A stretch of 64,000 nucleotides of DNA from positions 30,200 through 94,199 of the forward strand of contig CAIXGS010000014.1 of the NCBI GenBank assembly GCA_903919125.1. Reading direction: 5' to 3'. The notes below the pieces were generated by a model, which searched no databases, had not been told where the DNA came from, and saw nothing but the letters and a program-made list of their open reading frames with translations. The number at the start of each line of letters is the position of its first letter. The first letter of the stretch is position 1. Below, piece by piece: positions 42,190 through 51,798 of the stretch. The stretch is from an uncultured Spartobacteria bacterium. GTDB lineage: Bacteria; Verrucomicrobiota; Verrucomicrobiia; Chthoniobacterales; Chthoniobacteraceae. The position numbers and the translations under genes are program-made.

Positions 42190-44343
42190 CTATCGGATGA
42201 AGAGCATTTCCTGATAGGTCGGCAGCGGCCACTGATCGTCGGGTAGCAACGCCTCGAGAGCGTCTACGGTCTTGCGCACTTCGAGCATCGCGGGCAACAC
42301 TTTGAAGGTGTAATCGGAGATCTCGTTTGCGGCAGCGTGTGCGGACTGCAGAGCTGCTATTTCGTTTTCCAAATCCGTCACCAACGCGACTACCTTGTGC
42401 AAGGTCGCACTCGGTGCCGTTAGGCCAACGGCTTTGAGATGCGTGGCCCCAGTGGCGAGGCTCGCTGCGTAGGCTGAGGCCACAGGGAAGATTTTGGTTT
42501 GGGCAATCTCTTCGACGAGCTTGGCTTCTACATTAATTTGTTTGATGTACTGCTCCATCGCGATTTCGTACCGGCTGTGCAGCTCTTCATGCGAGAGCAC
42601 TCCGTACTTCTCGAATACCTCCACAACCGAGTGGTCCACGTAGGCGCCAAGGGCGTCTGCTGTGGTCTTGAGGTTTGGCAAGCCGCGGCGGGCCGCTTCT
42701 TCATGCCACTCCTCGGAATACCCGTTGCCGTTAAAGATGACGCGACCGTGCTCATCCACGATTTCTTTCAGTACATGTTGGATTGCCGCATTTAGGTCTG
42801 CTGCGCCTTCCAGCTTTCCTGCGATGTAGTCTAGCGATTCTGTGAGAATCGTGTTCAACGCCACCAAAGGGGTTCCGATGGATTGGCTTGAGCCCACGGC
42901 GCGGAATTCGAAGCGATTGCCGGTGAAGGCGAACGGAGAAGTACGGTTGCGGTCTCCTGCGTCTTTTGGCAGCGGAGGCAGCACGTCGACCCCGATGTGC
43001 AGCGTGCCGCGTTGACGGGAGCTGGTTGCTCCGCCACCTTTGATCTGCTCGAACACGTCAGCGAGTTGGTCGCCCAAGTACACAGAGATGATTGCTGGAG
43101 GCGCCTCGTTAGCACCTAAGCGATGGTCGTTAGCGGCGGATGCGACCACGGCGCGCAAGAGGCCCGCGTACTTGTCCACTGCACGGATCACGGCTCCGGC
43201 GAAAACCAAGAACTGTGCGTTGTCGTGGGGCGTATCGCCCGGATCCAACAAGTTGCCTTGAGTGGCACTTCCCAGCGACCAGTTGACGTGTTTCCCTGAA
43301 CCGTTGACCCCTGCAAAGGGTTTCTCGTGCAAAATGCAAATCAGTCCATGGCTGTCAGCTACTTTTTTCAGCACCGTCATCACCAACTGCTGATGGTCTG
43401 CTGCCACGTTGGCGGACTCGAACAAGGGAGCGATCTCGAACTGGCCAGGAGCCACTTCGTTGTGGCGCGTCTTGGACGGGATGCCCAGTTTGTACAACTC
43501 CCGATCTACTTCACACATAAATGCCAGCACGCGCTCGGGAATGGCCCCGAAGTAGTGGTCTTCAAACTCCTGCCCCTTGGGAGGCTGCGCTCCAAACAGC
43601 GTGCGACCCGCTGCCAGCAAGTCAGGGCGGCTAAAGTAAAAGGCTTTGTCTACCAAGAAATACTCCTGCTCAGGGCCCGCCGTCGCAGCAACGTAAGCGA
43701 TTTCTTTGTGCCCAAAAATGGCGAGGATGCGCCTTGCCTGCTTGTCGAGAGCCTGCATGGACTTCAAAAGCGGGGTCTTGGTGTCGAGCGATTCGCCCGT
43801 CCACGAAATGAAGGAGGTCGGAATGCACAGCGTCGTACCGTTGGCGCTTTCGAGCAAGTATGCTGGACTGGTCGGATCCCAAGCGGTGTATCCGCGCGCA
43901 CGGTGAGTAGCCCGAATGCCACCATTGGGGAAGGACGAAGCGTCAGGTTCTCCCTGAATCAGCACCTTACCTTTAAACTTTGAAATAGCCTCATTGCCAG
44001 TGTCTGAAGGGTCGTAGAATGAGTCGTGCTTCTCAGCGGTAGAGCCCGTGAGCGGGAAGAAAACGTGTGCGTAATGCGTCGCGCCTTTGCTGGTGGCCCA
44101 GTTGCGCATCGCCTCGGCAACTTCATCGGCAACGTGTTCGGAAAGCTTGTGTCCAGACTTGATCGTCAGGAGGATTGAATCGTAGGTCTCAGGCTTCAAC
44201 ATCCGTTTCATCACGGCGATGCTGAAGGTGTTGGATCCAAATACGTTCTTTGGCGATTCGTCGAGGAAATTGACGCTAGAACCAGTTGGGGTGCGTCCAG
44301 CAATGGAAGCAATGGCGCTGCTGCGACCGGTGGGTGTTGTCAT
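42190..44343 (-). CDS. glnN: Glutamine synthetase type III
   Basis: The protein is 717 aa, the size of type III enzymes (GlnN) rather than the 450-470 aa of type I. The N-terminal GSIII segment includes [26 protein letters not shown]. Catalytic signatures include [27 protein letters not shown], and the ATP-binding stretch [22 protein letters not shown]. The C-terminal GSIII domain (about 590-717) is present. It makes glutamine from glutamate and ammonia with ATP. Type III is common in Bacteroidota, Cyanobacteria and Verrucomicrobiota. The 538 bp upstream of the start contain its promoter; no PII gene is nearby. Confidence 0.95.
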   Translation of the reverse strand: MTTPTGRSSAIASIAGRTPTGSSVNFLDESPKNVFGSNTFSIAVMKRMLKPETYDSILLTIKSGHKLSEHVADEVAEAMRNWATSKGATHYAHVFFPLTGSTAEKHDSFYDPSDTGNEAISKFKGKVLIQGEPDASSFPNGGIRATHRARGYTAWDPTSPAYLLESANGTTLCIPTSFISWTGESLDTKTPLLKSMQALDKQARRILAIFGHKEIAYVAATAGPEQEYFLVDKAFYFSRPDLLAAGRTLFGAQPPKGQEFEDHYFGAIPERVLAFMCEVDRELYKLGIPSKTRHNEVAPGQFEIAPLFESANVAADHQQLVMTVLKKVADSHGLICILHEKPFAGVNGSGKHVNWSLGSATQGNLLDPGDTPHDNAQFLVFAGAVIRAVDKYAGLLRAVVASAANDHRLGANEAPPAIISVYLGDQLADVFEQIKGGGATSSRQRGTLHIGVDVLPPLPKDAGDRNRTSPFAFTGNRFEFRAVGSSQSIGTPLVALNTILTESLDYIAGKLEGAADLNAAIQHVLKEIVDEHGRVIFNGNGYSEEWHEEAARRGLPNLKTTADALGAYVDHSVVEVFEKYGVLSHEELHSRYEIAMEQYIKQINVEAKLVEEIAQTKIFPVASAYAASLATGATHLKAVGLTAPSATLHKVVALVTDLENEIAALQSAHAAANEISDYTFKVLPAMLEVRKTVDALEALLPDDQWPLPTYQEMLFIR

Positions 44344-44881
44344 TCTTGGGTTGGGCTAAGGGTTTATGGGTGTTTGGGCGGGAAGGAGCGTTTTTGTGAG
44401 CTCCATTTTCTCTTTGTTCTTTTCGTTACTCGCTACGTTGTCTTAGCGGCCCCCTCAAATCTTGCGATCTGCGGGCTTTTCAGTCTGCAATCAGTGCCCC
44501 GCAACCTGCAACCCCCAATCTGCAGCGAGCCAACTCTTCAGAGCAATTGCTCGGAGTTTCAACCCGCTTTAGTTTGGAGAGATTTTTAGGTTTAAGAAAC
44601 CTACCGATTTATGTCTGTAGGTCGCGCTGGCTGCGCCGCCCTAATGCCGCCAAGCAAACAGAACGAGTAGAACAAATAGAATGCCCGTCGCTGTTGACGA
44701 GAGGATCCTTCAGCAATCCGCGTGCCAGATTCAAATTCGCATATTTTCTCAATCGCGCATTAGTTTTTTTAGTGATGACTGCCTTCTTTTGTGTGCGTGG
44801 GCCGCCTCCATCTTTTATGGCACGTTATTGGTGTGTGTAAATTTGCGCAGTGAGTCCGAAAATCTACAGGTGCGTGGTTGC
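44344..44881. other. Intergenic region upstream of glnN
   Basis: 538 bp between the glnN start and the 3' end of the peptidase gene. Small plus-strand frames (44374, 44547, 44681) show no protein-like features. The stretch contains pyrimidine-rich, low-complexity sequence (CAACCTGCAACCCCCAATCTGCAG near 44500). It must hold the glnN promoter, but I could not fix an exact site. Confidence 0.5.
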
Positions 44882-45895
44882 TTAGTTTTTCATTTCAACG
44901 CGGAGCAAGCTTTCAAACGCATCCATCCTAATCCAACGCACCGTCTGAGGCGCGGTCGTGGATTCCTCAGGCCTCACCCCATGGGGCTTTTGTGGCAGAA
45001 AGTTGTCGCAGACACCTACAAAATAGGCTTCGCCCACCCGCAACCATCCAACGCTGGTGACTTCGTGTCCCCAAGACAGGTGCGGCTTGTGTGGCAGGCG
45101 AACGATACAAGACGAAAGTGTCGGTCGCCCCACGGCCGTCTCTTGTTGCAACCCCTCAATTGAAAAGCGCTCCAGAGAGGCTTCCACGCTCAAGCCATGA
45201 GCGCGCGCATCAGCCGAAATTGCAACTCTCAGATCCGCTGGAAATGCGCCTGAAACCGGCATTCCGTTGTCGGTGTAACCGCAGGTGTCCGCAATTTCTT
45301 GCATGGGAAGCAGGGCACGAAGTCGGGTCGTGAGGCGCTGGAGAGCAGGTTGGTCTAAGTTGCTGTCCGTGTCTGACCATGTCGGGTAGCCGTGCTGAAT
45401 CCAGAAGCCTATGAGGTTTGCCGCAGCGGTTGGAACGCAGCCGGATGCCACGCTGGGTGCTCGCACTCCGGGTACTGGAAATTGTTGTAGGTTCGGGACG
45501 TCCATCAAAAGCTTGCCGCTTTGAGCGTTTGGCTCGGCGATTGCGTTCCATGCAAAATCGACTAACGCCGCACCCGGAGTATCATCGCACATCAGATAGC
45601 CTGCGTCTTTGGACTCGAGCGAGAGGTTCGCAATCCAAACGGGGTTGAGTCCGGTTTGGAAGGGCTGTTCTTTGGTCTGCTCGACACGCTGGAGGCTTGC
45701 GATGCTTGCATTCCTCCATGCCGGCGCGGTGAAATGTGCGCTAAGGCTCTTTAAATGGTCACGCACTCTGACCTCAGCCTGCGTAGAATCAAGTGCAGCT
45801 TCTGTATTTTGTTGAGGTGCACATTGCGCGACTTGCACTATTAGGGCGATTGTTGCCCACCAGATCGCTGCTATTTTAATCCAGTTATCTTTCAT
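44882..45895 (-). CDS. Secreted papain-like peptidase (C39-like)
   Basis: The protein is 337 aa with an N-terminal leader (WIKIAAIWWATIALIVQVAQCA). The segment SVASGCVPTAAANLIGFWIQHGYP (near 152-175) carries the cysteine nucleophile in the G-C-x-P-T-A-x-A-N arrangement of C39_2/papain-like folds. The histidine is in LSWGHEVTSVGW (near 273-284) and the acid/amide residue in GVCDNFLPQ. Together they form a Cys-His-Asp/Asn triad. Secreted members cleave peptides or act on their own host's surface proteins; the target here is unknown. It is divergent from the Hsp70 gene with 133 bp between them. Confidence 0.72.
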   Translation of the reverse strand: MKDNWIKIAAIWWATIALIVQVAQCAPQQNTEAALDSTQAEVRVRDHLKSLSAHFTAPAWRNASIASLQRVEQTKEQPFQTGLNPVWIANLSLESKDAGYLMCDDTPGAALVDFAWNAIAEPNAQSGKLLMDVPNLQQFPVPGVRAPSVASGCVPTAAANLIGFWIQHGYPTWSDTDSNLDQPALQRLTTRLRALLPMQEIADTCGYTDNGMPVSGAFPADLRVAISADARAHGLSVEASLERFSIEGLQQETAVGRPTLSSCIVRLPHKPHLSWGHEVTSVGWLRVGEAYFVGVCDNFLPQKPHGVRPEESTTAPQTVRWIRMDAFESLLRVEMKN

Positions 45896-46028
45896 GAATG
45901 CACTCCGTTTCTCCGCCCAACTTATCGTTATTTTGTCTCAGGGATAATTAAAACTCCCGCAGAAAGCCGTTGTTCCATTTTTGGCACTCAGAGTTGCATT
46001 CGGGAGAAGCTGCGGTTTCCTTTAAGAG

Positions 46029-47795
46029 ATGATCGTTGGAATTGACCTTGGCACCACTAACTCCCTTGTCGGCGTATTCGACGGAGGATTTGTCAGTCTC
46101 ATAGCCGATGAGGCCGGCCAACGTTTAACTCCTTCGGTGGTTCATTTTCCGGTGGAAGGGGTGCCTCTGGTGGGGCGTCCTGCACAGAGACTGCGTGTGC
46201 TGAGTCCGGAGCGGACGGTGTTTTCCTCAAAACGTTTTATGGGGCGTCGGGTTGGGGAGGAAGCCGCTCAGATGCCGTACCAGCTTGTCGGGAACAAAGG
46301 CGCTCCGGTGATGTTTGGCTTGGGAGACAATCGTGTTGCACCGGAAAATGTCGCGGCAGAAATTTTGCGCAAATTAAAGCAGGACGCCGAGCGGGCGCTG
46401 GGGGAAAGCGTTACTAAGGCCGTGGTGACCGTTCCCGCGTATTTTAACGATGCCCAGCGTGGCGCGACGAAACTCGCTGGAGAGCTTGCTGGGTTGGACG
46501 TGGTTCGAATTTTAAATGAGCCCACGGCCGCAGCACTTGCTTATGGGATGGATAGGCGACCTGAGAGTACACGCATCGCCGTTTATGACTTTGGAGGAGG
46601 CACTTTTGATGTTTCGATTTTGGAACTCCAAGGCGGAGTTTTTCAGGTGCTATCCACCAATGGAAATACGCGACTGGGGGGGGATGATATTGACTCGGCT
46701 CTGGTGGATTACGTGGAGACGCAGTTGGGTTTGAGTGTATCCACGCCGACTGCCCGCGCTCGGCTTTTGGAGGCGCTTGTTGCGGCCAAACACAGTTTGT
46801 CAGAAGCTGAAGAGGTCTCTGTCTCGCTTCCTTTCCTTGATGGCCTAGACTCGCCTGAGGTTTTATTGAGTCGTACCGTGCTGGAAATCGTTGCCCGGCC
46901 GTGGGTGGAGAAAACACGGGGGCACTGTTTGCGTGCTTTGTCAGATGCGCATTTAAAAGTGGAGGATATCGCAGAGGTGATTCTTGTGGGGGGAAGTACT
47001 AGGATGCCGCTGGTACGCCAGTTTGTTGCCGAAGTTTTCCAACGTGAACCAGATTGTAGCCGCAACCCGGACGAGGCTGTGGCGGAGGGGGCCGCGCTGC
47101 AGGGGGCGATTTTGGATGGCAAATTGCAGAATGTGGTGCTTTTGGATGTCACTCCCTTGTCCTTGGGAATCGAGACTTTTGGCGGATTGATGAACGTTAT
47201 TTTGCCGCGTAATTCGACGATTCCCTGCAAGGCTGGGGAGATGTTCACCAACGCTTTGCCAGGGCAGCGTTCAATGTTGGTCCGCGTGCTCCAAGGGGAG
47301 CGGGAGTTGGCGGATGCGAATTGGGAGTTGGGGCGGTTTGAAATACCGTTCACCCCGCTACCTAAGGGGCAGGCGAGGGTTGGGGTGCAGTTTGAAATCG
47401 ATGCGAACGGGATTCTCAAGGTTCTTGCGAGGGACACCACCACAGGTAAGGAGCAGGTGGTGGATATGCGAAGTGCGGTGGATGTTAGCGATGAGGCGGT
47501 CGAGAAAATGTTGGAGGATGCGCTGGAGCACGCTTTTGATGACATGAATCAGCGGGCGTTCACCGAGGCGAAGCTAAAGGCTCAGGAGATGCTTCCATCC
47601 GTCGCCAAAGCGCTTGGTCTGGCGGGAGATTCTTTGGACGCAGACGAACGTGAACGTATCGAGCGAGGTGTGCGGGATGTGCAAGACGCATTGCGCGGAG
47701 AGGGCGCCGAGTTGCTCAAGCGCTCTGTTGCCGAGTTGGATGATGCCACCCAGAGACTTGCCGCAGTGCTTATGGAGCGGGCGATGCGTCGCTAA
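46029..47795 (+). CDS. Hsp70 chaperone (HscA/DnaK-type)
   Basis: The protein is 588 aa. The ATPase domain has GIDLGTTNSLVGVFDGG, KAVVTVPAYFNDAQRGATKLAGELAGLDVVRILNEPTAAALAYG, AVYDFGGGTFDVSIL and VILVGGSTRMPLVR. The substrate-binding domain has DVTPLSLGIETFGGLMNVILPRNSTIPCKA. It is shorter than DnaK (about 638 aa) and lacks the long C-terminal acidic/glycine-rich tail, so it is closer to HscA or a secondary DnaK. HscA works with HscB in Fe-S cluster assembly, but no isc gene or J-protein gene is nearby, so its client is undetermined. The ATG at 46029 follows a weak purine stretch (TTTAAGAG). Confidence 0.92.
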   Translation: MIVGIDLGTTNSLVGVFDGGFVSLIADEAGQRLTPSVVHFPVEGVPLVGRPAQRLRVLSPERTVFSSKRFMGRRVGEEAAQMPYQLVGNKGAPVMFGLGDNRVAPENVAAEILRKLKQDAERALGESVTKAVVTVPAYFNDAQRGATKLAGELAGLDVVRILNEPTAAALAYGMDRRPESTRIAVYDFGGGTFDVSILELQGGVFQVLSTNGNTRLGGDDIDSALVDYVETQLGLSVSTPTARARLLEALVAAKHSLSEAEEVSVSLPFLDGLDSPEVLLSRTVLEIVARPWVEKTRGHCLRALSDAHLKVEDIAEVILVGGSTRMPLVRQFVAEVFQREPDCSRNPDEAVAEGAALQGAILDGKLQNVVLLDVTPLSLGIETFGGLMNVILPRNSTIPCKAGEMFTNALPGQRSMLVRVLQGERELADANWELGRFEIPFTPLPKGQARVGVQFEIDANGILKVLARDTTTGKEQVVDMRSAVDVSDEAVEKMLEDALEHAFDDMNQRAFTEAKLKAQEMLPSVAKALGLAGDSLDADERERIERGVRDVQDALRGEGAELLKRSVAELDDATQRLAAVLMERAMRR

Positions 47796-48211
47796 TTAAG
47801 TCGGTCTAATTTCCTGATTTAAAGGCGAACTAACGCGTATCGTTTTAGGGACTCGGGTGCGGGTGGGAGAAGAGTGCGGGCCTGTACCTGAGGTGCACTG
47901 GTTTCCTTGGCCGAATCATTTGGGTGGCGAGGTGGGCAGAACGCGCTGTCGACTGAATGGTCCGCGTCATTACGCAAGACGAAAAGTTTTTCATATTTCG
48001 TCCAAACTATTATGCGCCCCACTTACGAAGTATCTGATGTAGGGCATGTATGAGTCTCGACGACAGCCAGTGATTGTTTCGTTGATTAGTTAGGTGGGAA
48101 CTTAGGAAGGCTTGTTACGCGAGCTTCCTTAAGTCCTTGGGAAAAAACAAGAGGTCGAGTGTCGTTCAGAGCCCTACGGCGTTTCACCCTATTCATTTGC
48201 TCCCCATTTCT
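47796..48211. other. Intergenic region before the glycosyltransferase cluster
   Basis: 416 bp without a gene I can support. The open frame from 48137 to 48211 belongs to the non-coding lead of the glycosyltransferase, and the 61-aa frame at 47857 has no recognisable motif. It is likely promoter and leader of the glycosyltransferase genes. Confidence 0.5.
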
Positions 48212-49483
48212 ATGCGCGATATTATTTTCATCTCACTCGAGAATTGGGACGGTGTCTGGCGCCGCAATCAATTTTTATGCGCGGAGTGGATGCGCCGTTT
48301 TCCTCGGATGCGCATTCTCTTCGTTGGGCGGCCCAGGGATGCGTCCTATGCGTTGCGTACTGGGGCGATTCATTCGTTTAAGGCAACCGCTCTGAGGCAA
48401 AGTGATGAGTACAAGGGATTGACGCTCTTGAATCCGCTGAAGCTCATGCCAAACTCATTTGCTGTCGGGCGACACATCAATGCAGAGTTGCTTTTGCGGC
48501 AGGTAAATAGTGCGGTAAAAAAAATAGGTCTGCGCCACCCGCTACTTTGGATTAATGACCATTTTGCTTCTCATTTGGTAGGGCGCGTGGGGGAAAGGGC
48601 TGCCGTTTACGATATTACAGATGACTGGGCCCTCATGGGAGCCAGCTCTTCGGAAGATCGGCAGCGGGTGCGTGTAGCGGACGCTGAAATGTGCGCGAAG
48701 GCAGATTTGGTAGTGGTTTGTTCCGAGGCTCTTGAGAAGTCGAGGAAAGCCAAGTGTCGCAGAATTGTGCGGGTGTCTAATGGGGTAGATGCCGACCATT
48801 ATCCGGTTTGCCGTGTCCCCCGAGCGCGTGGGGCAGTTCCAGTATTTGGGTATTTGGGCTCACTTCATGGTGAGCGTCTTGATTTTGGGCTGATACAGGC
48901 GCTAGCCACCAGCTGGCCTCAGTGCAAGGTTGTCATGTGCGGTCCCTGCATGCTCACTGAATACGAGCGCAGTCTCTTAGGGGCACTCCCAAATGTGGAA
49001 GTCCATCCTGAGGTACACTACCGTGATGTACCAGGGGTGCTCGCTTCGTTTGATGTGTGTATTTTGCCGCATCGTAAAACTCCTTTTACCGAGAGTTTAA
49101 ATCCAATAAAACTGTGGGAGTATCTCGCGAGTGGAAGACCCATCGCGGCGACTTCCGTAGCTGGGTTCCGTGACTTTGCCCACCTATGTAACCTTGGGGA
49201 TGGGGCCGCTGGCTTTGTCGCAGCATGCCACGCGGCGTATCGTGAGGACGGTTCTAAGGCGGAGGCGCGGGTGGCTGTGGCGGAGTCAAATTCTTGGAGA
49301 AGCCGGGTTGAAGATTTACTTGAGGTTTTTCGGCAGGAAAGCTGGGTGGGAGCTCCTTTTGGTAAATGGGCCGCCACAGAAGGAGTGGTGGCAGCCGAGT
49401 CTCGAAGCGAGGACTCAGCGGTGGGCGCAGATTCGTTAAATGGTTCCTTGGGGGAGGTGGCGCTTGAATCCAATTGGAGATGA
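48212..49483 (+). CDS. Glycosyltransferase, GT-B fold
   Basis: 423 aa from the ATG at 48212 (MRDIIFISLENWDGVWRRNQFLCAEWMRRFP); the 25 codons upstream do not look coding. The N-terminal domain covers about residues 1-165. The C-terminal nucleotide-sugar-binding domain has VPVFGYLGSLHGERLDFGLIQALA, KVVMCGPC, then VLASFDVCILPHRKTPFTESLNPIKLWEYLASGRPIAAT, with the late glutamate of the E-x7-E pattern in LNPIKLWEYLA. Probably cytoplasmic, making a surface polysaccharide or O-antigen. It is the first of four tightly placed glycosyltransferase genes; its 3' end overlaps the next gene by 44 bp. Confidence 0.85.
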   Translation: MRDIIFISLENWDGVWRRNQFLCAEWMRRFPRMRILFVGRPRDASYALRTGAIHSFKATALRQSDEYKGLTLLNPLKLMPNSFAVGRHINAELLLRQVNSAVKKIGLRHPLLWINDHFASHLVGRVGERAAVYDITDDWALMGASSSEDRQRVRVADAEMCAKADLVVVCSEALEKSRKAKCRRIVRVSNGVDADHYPVCRVPRARGAVPVFGYLGSLHGERLDFGLIQALATSWPQCKVVMCGPCMLTEYERSLLGALPNVEVHPEVHYRDVPGVLASFDVCILPHRKTPFTESLNPIKLWEYLASGRPIAATSVAGFRDFAHLCNLGDGAAGFVAACHAAYREDGSKAEARVAVAESNSWRSRVEDLLEVFRQESWVGAPFGKWAATEGVVAAESRSEDSAVGADSLNGSLGEVALESNWR

Positions 49484-50465
49484 TCAAAAGGGAGGCGCCT
49501 TTCCAGGCAACGAGGTGTGTTGCGTCGTTGTAAGTTTCAACACCAAGGCTTTGACGCTTCGGTGTCTTGCGGCCTTCAGAGAGGCTGCGTGTGTGGTTTC
49601 TGAGGTTTGTGTGGTGGACAATGCGTCCTCAGATGAAACAGTCTCCTTATTGACGGATGGTGCGTATTGGAATGATTTGGAGCAAATTAGAAAAAAAAAC
49701 ATTCCGGTGTTATCGGTGATAAGGCTTTCTCAGAATATAGGCTTCGGTCCTGCAAATAATATGGGAGTGGGTTCGACGACCTCGCCGTTTGTGGCGCTTG
49801 TGAATAGCGATGCCTTTGTTTTTCCAGGTGCCTTGCAGACTTTGCGGGATTATTTGTTGGCAAATCCCAAGGTGGGAGTGGTCGGGCCTCGTCTTTTAAA
49901 TGTCGATGGTTCGATGCAAGAGTCTCGCTTCTCATTCCCCAATCCCGTAAGGGCATGGACTGAAAATCTCGGGCTTGCCACGATAATGAAGTGGATCAAT
50001 CGTGATGGCTTGTTGAGTCAAGGCCCGGTGGAATGGCTTAGTGGAGCTTGTCTGATGTTCCGACGAGAGGTTTGGGAGCGTGTCGGTGGGTTTGATGAAT
50101 CTTTTTTTCTCTATTCGGAAGAGACTGATTTACAGCGCCGAGTCCGTTTGAGCGGATGGGAGGTGCATTGGGTCCCCGAGGCGGTTGTCACCCATCTTGG
50201 AGGGAGCAGTGGGGTTGGGATGCGTGAGGCGGTTCGTGAGTATTTTTTTGAAGGTGTTGACCGCTATTTTCTCAAGCACTACGGCAAGTGGGGCGCCGTT
50301 TCATTGCGAGCCGCGACGGCTACGGGGGCTGCGCTTCGTTGGGTGAGGTCGGTCCTCGGGGGGCGCGGGAAGCGGCAGGAATTGTCCTGGATTCTGAAAC
50401 GACAAATTTCACGAAAGTTCCCTGAAATGGGGGCGGTTGATTTGATCCATATGATCAAGCGGTAG
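49440..50465 (+). CDS. Glycosyltransferase family 2 (GT-A fold)
   Basis: The protein is 341 aa. VCCVVVSFNTKALTLRCLAAF opens the GT-A domain and VCVVDNASSDETVSLL carries the nucleotide-binding aspartates. A metal-binding SDAF stretch (VALVNSDAFVFPGAL) and WLSGACLMFRREVWERVGGFDESFFLYSEETDLQRRV (catalytic ED) follow. The plan is that of rhamnosyltransferase-like GT2 enzymes. A C-terminal extension (about 250-341) may associate with the membrane. The ATG at 49440 lies inside the preceding gene; a later start is possible, since the recognisable domain begins about 25 residues in. Confidence 0.9.
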   Translation: MVPWGRWRLNPIGDDQKGGAFPGNEVCCVVVSFNTKALTLRCLAAFREAACVVSEVCVVDNASSDETVSLLTDGAYWNDLEQIRKKNIPVLSVIRLSQNIGFGPANNMGVGSTTSPFVALVNSDAFVFPGALQTLRDYLLANPKVGVVGPRLLNVDGSMQESRFSFPNPVRAWTENLGLATIMKWINRDGLLSQGPVEWLSGACLMFRREVWERVGGFDESFFLYSEETDLQRRVRLSGWEVHWVPEAVVTHLGGSSGVGMREAVREYFFEGVDRYFLKHYGKWGAVSLRAATATGAALRWVRSVLGGRGKRQELSWILKRQISRKFPEMGAVDLIHMIKR

Positions 50466-50582
50466 GCGGTACGCTCAGTTCGCGTAATTAACCGAATTGT
50501 AGTGTGATGAGTGGTTTGATTGTCGCTGGTTTGGACCGATGGCGGGTTTATAAGCGGCTTCAAGTGGTCATTATTAAATTTT

Positions 50583-51758
50583 ATGGAAAATGCACAAATA
50601 GAGATGCTTCGGGGGCGTCTCGCGGAACCGGATGCGAAAGTTGCGCTGTGTCACTCCGGATGTCATCAGCGGGGTGGTGTTGAGAGGGTCATTTTGCAGG
50701 GGGCAAAGTATTTGAAGGACTCCTGTGATGTCAGTGTGGTGGCCCGGGATTTGCCTGCTCTGAAAGATATTCCAGAAGGTGTTAAAACGTTTAGGTTGCC
50801 GTATCCGGAGTTGCCGTTTGGTCTTGGGTTGCGCGGCACGCGGCGTAACTGCACCCGATTAGCGCGGCAAAACCGGTTTGATGTGGTTGCGGGCTTTGGA
50901 GTGCAGGCCCCAGAGAACAGTGTGGTCTGGATACAGAGTGTACACGCCGCATGGTGGGATCAGAGTCGGCAGAATCGCAGGGGAATCTTGCGTTTGAGAC
51001 AGGCGGCTAATCCGCTTCACCGCATAGTGCTCTCAATGGAGGGGGAGCTTTTACGAGAACGGGCGTATAAAAGGTTGATCGCATTAACTCCGAGTGTGCT
51101 TGGAGACTTACAGCGTTTTTATGGAGTGCCAAGCGAAGATGTTGATATATTACCGAATGGATATAAGTCCGACGAATTTCATGTGGGATTAAGAGAATTA
51201 TATCGATTGGAAAAACGAAGAGAAATAGGAGTTCCACTCGATGCTTGGGTAGTATTATTTGTTGCTAACGAATGGGAGAGGAAAGGATTGCTGCCTTTAA
51301 TGGAGGCGATTGCGGCTTTGGACGACGCCAACATTCACTTAGTTGCGGTCGGGCGGTTGCCCCAATCGATGGTGCAGCGAAAGGCTGCTGATTTGGGGCT
51401 TCTTGGAAGGGTGCACACAATTAGGAGTACATGTTCGGTAAATCGTTGGTTTGGAATGGCGGATGTCTTTGCTCTTCCGACTGTGTACGAGGCTTGGGGA
51501 ATGGTTGTCATTGAGGCAATGGCATCTGGGTTACCTGTTTTGACTTCCAGTTTGGCAGGGGCCTCTGAGGCGGTAGAAATAGGAAAAAATGGTTTTTTAT
51601 TAAAGGAACCCCGCTCGGTTGAGGAGATCGTGGATGGATTGGAAAGACTCCGGCAGGGCGTTTTGTGGGATTCTAATTTAATTTCTAAAAGTGTTTGTAG
51701 GTATGAATGGAAGGTGATTTTTAAAAAATATAAATCAATCTTAATGCGATCAATATAA
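50583..51758 (+). CDS. Glycosyltransferase family 4 (GT-B fold)
   Basis: 391 aa from the ATG at 50583; the open frame starts 63 bp earlier. The N-terminal domain has HSGCHQRGGVERVILQGAKYL. The C-terminal Glycos_transf_1 domain has VLFVANEWERKGLLPLMEAIAAL, LVAVGRL, and the E-x7-E region ALPTVYEAWGMVVIEAMASGLPVLTSSLAGASEAV. The gene's 3' half (from about 51.1 kb) is markedly richer in A/T and in codons such as ATA, TTA and AGA than the neighbouring genes, hinting at foreign origin of this part. Probable role in surface polysaccharide synthesis. Confidence 0.9.
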   Translation: MENAQIEMLRGRLAEPDAKVALCHSGCHQRGGVERVILQGAKYLKDSCDVSVVARDLPALKDIPEGVKTFRLPYPELPFGLGLRGTRRNCTRLARQNRFDVVAGFGVQAPENSVVWIQSVHAAWWDQSRQNRRGILRLRQAANPLHRIVLSMEGELLRERAYKRLIALTPSVLGDLQRFYGVPSEDVDILPNGYKSDEFHVGLRELYRLEKRREIGVPLDAWVVLFVANEWERKGLLPLMEAIAALDDANIHLVAVGRLPQSMVQRKAADLGLLGRVHTIRSTCSVNRWFGMADVFALPTVYEAWGMVVIEAMASGLPVLTSSLAGASEAVEIGKNGFLLKEPRSVEEIVDGLERLRQGVLWDSNLISKSVCRYEWKVIFKKYKSILMRSI

Positions 51759-51798
51759 TTTGCTGGAAATCGTTCTGACGAATTTTATCGGGAGTTAA

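Noticed and set aside
47857..48042. 61-aa plus-strand frame in the gap after the Hsp70 gene
   Set aside because: Although it has a Trp/Pro-rich stretch, no family or ribosome-binding site supports it.
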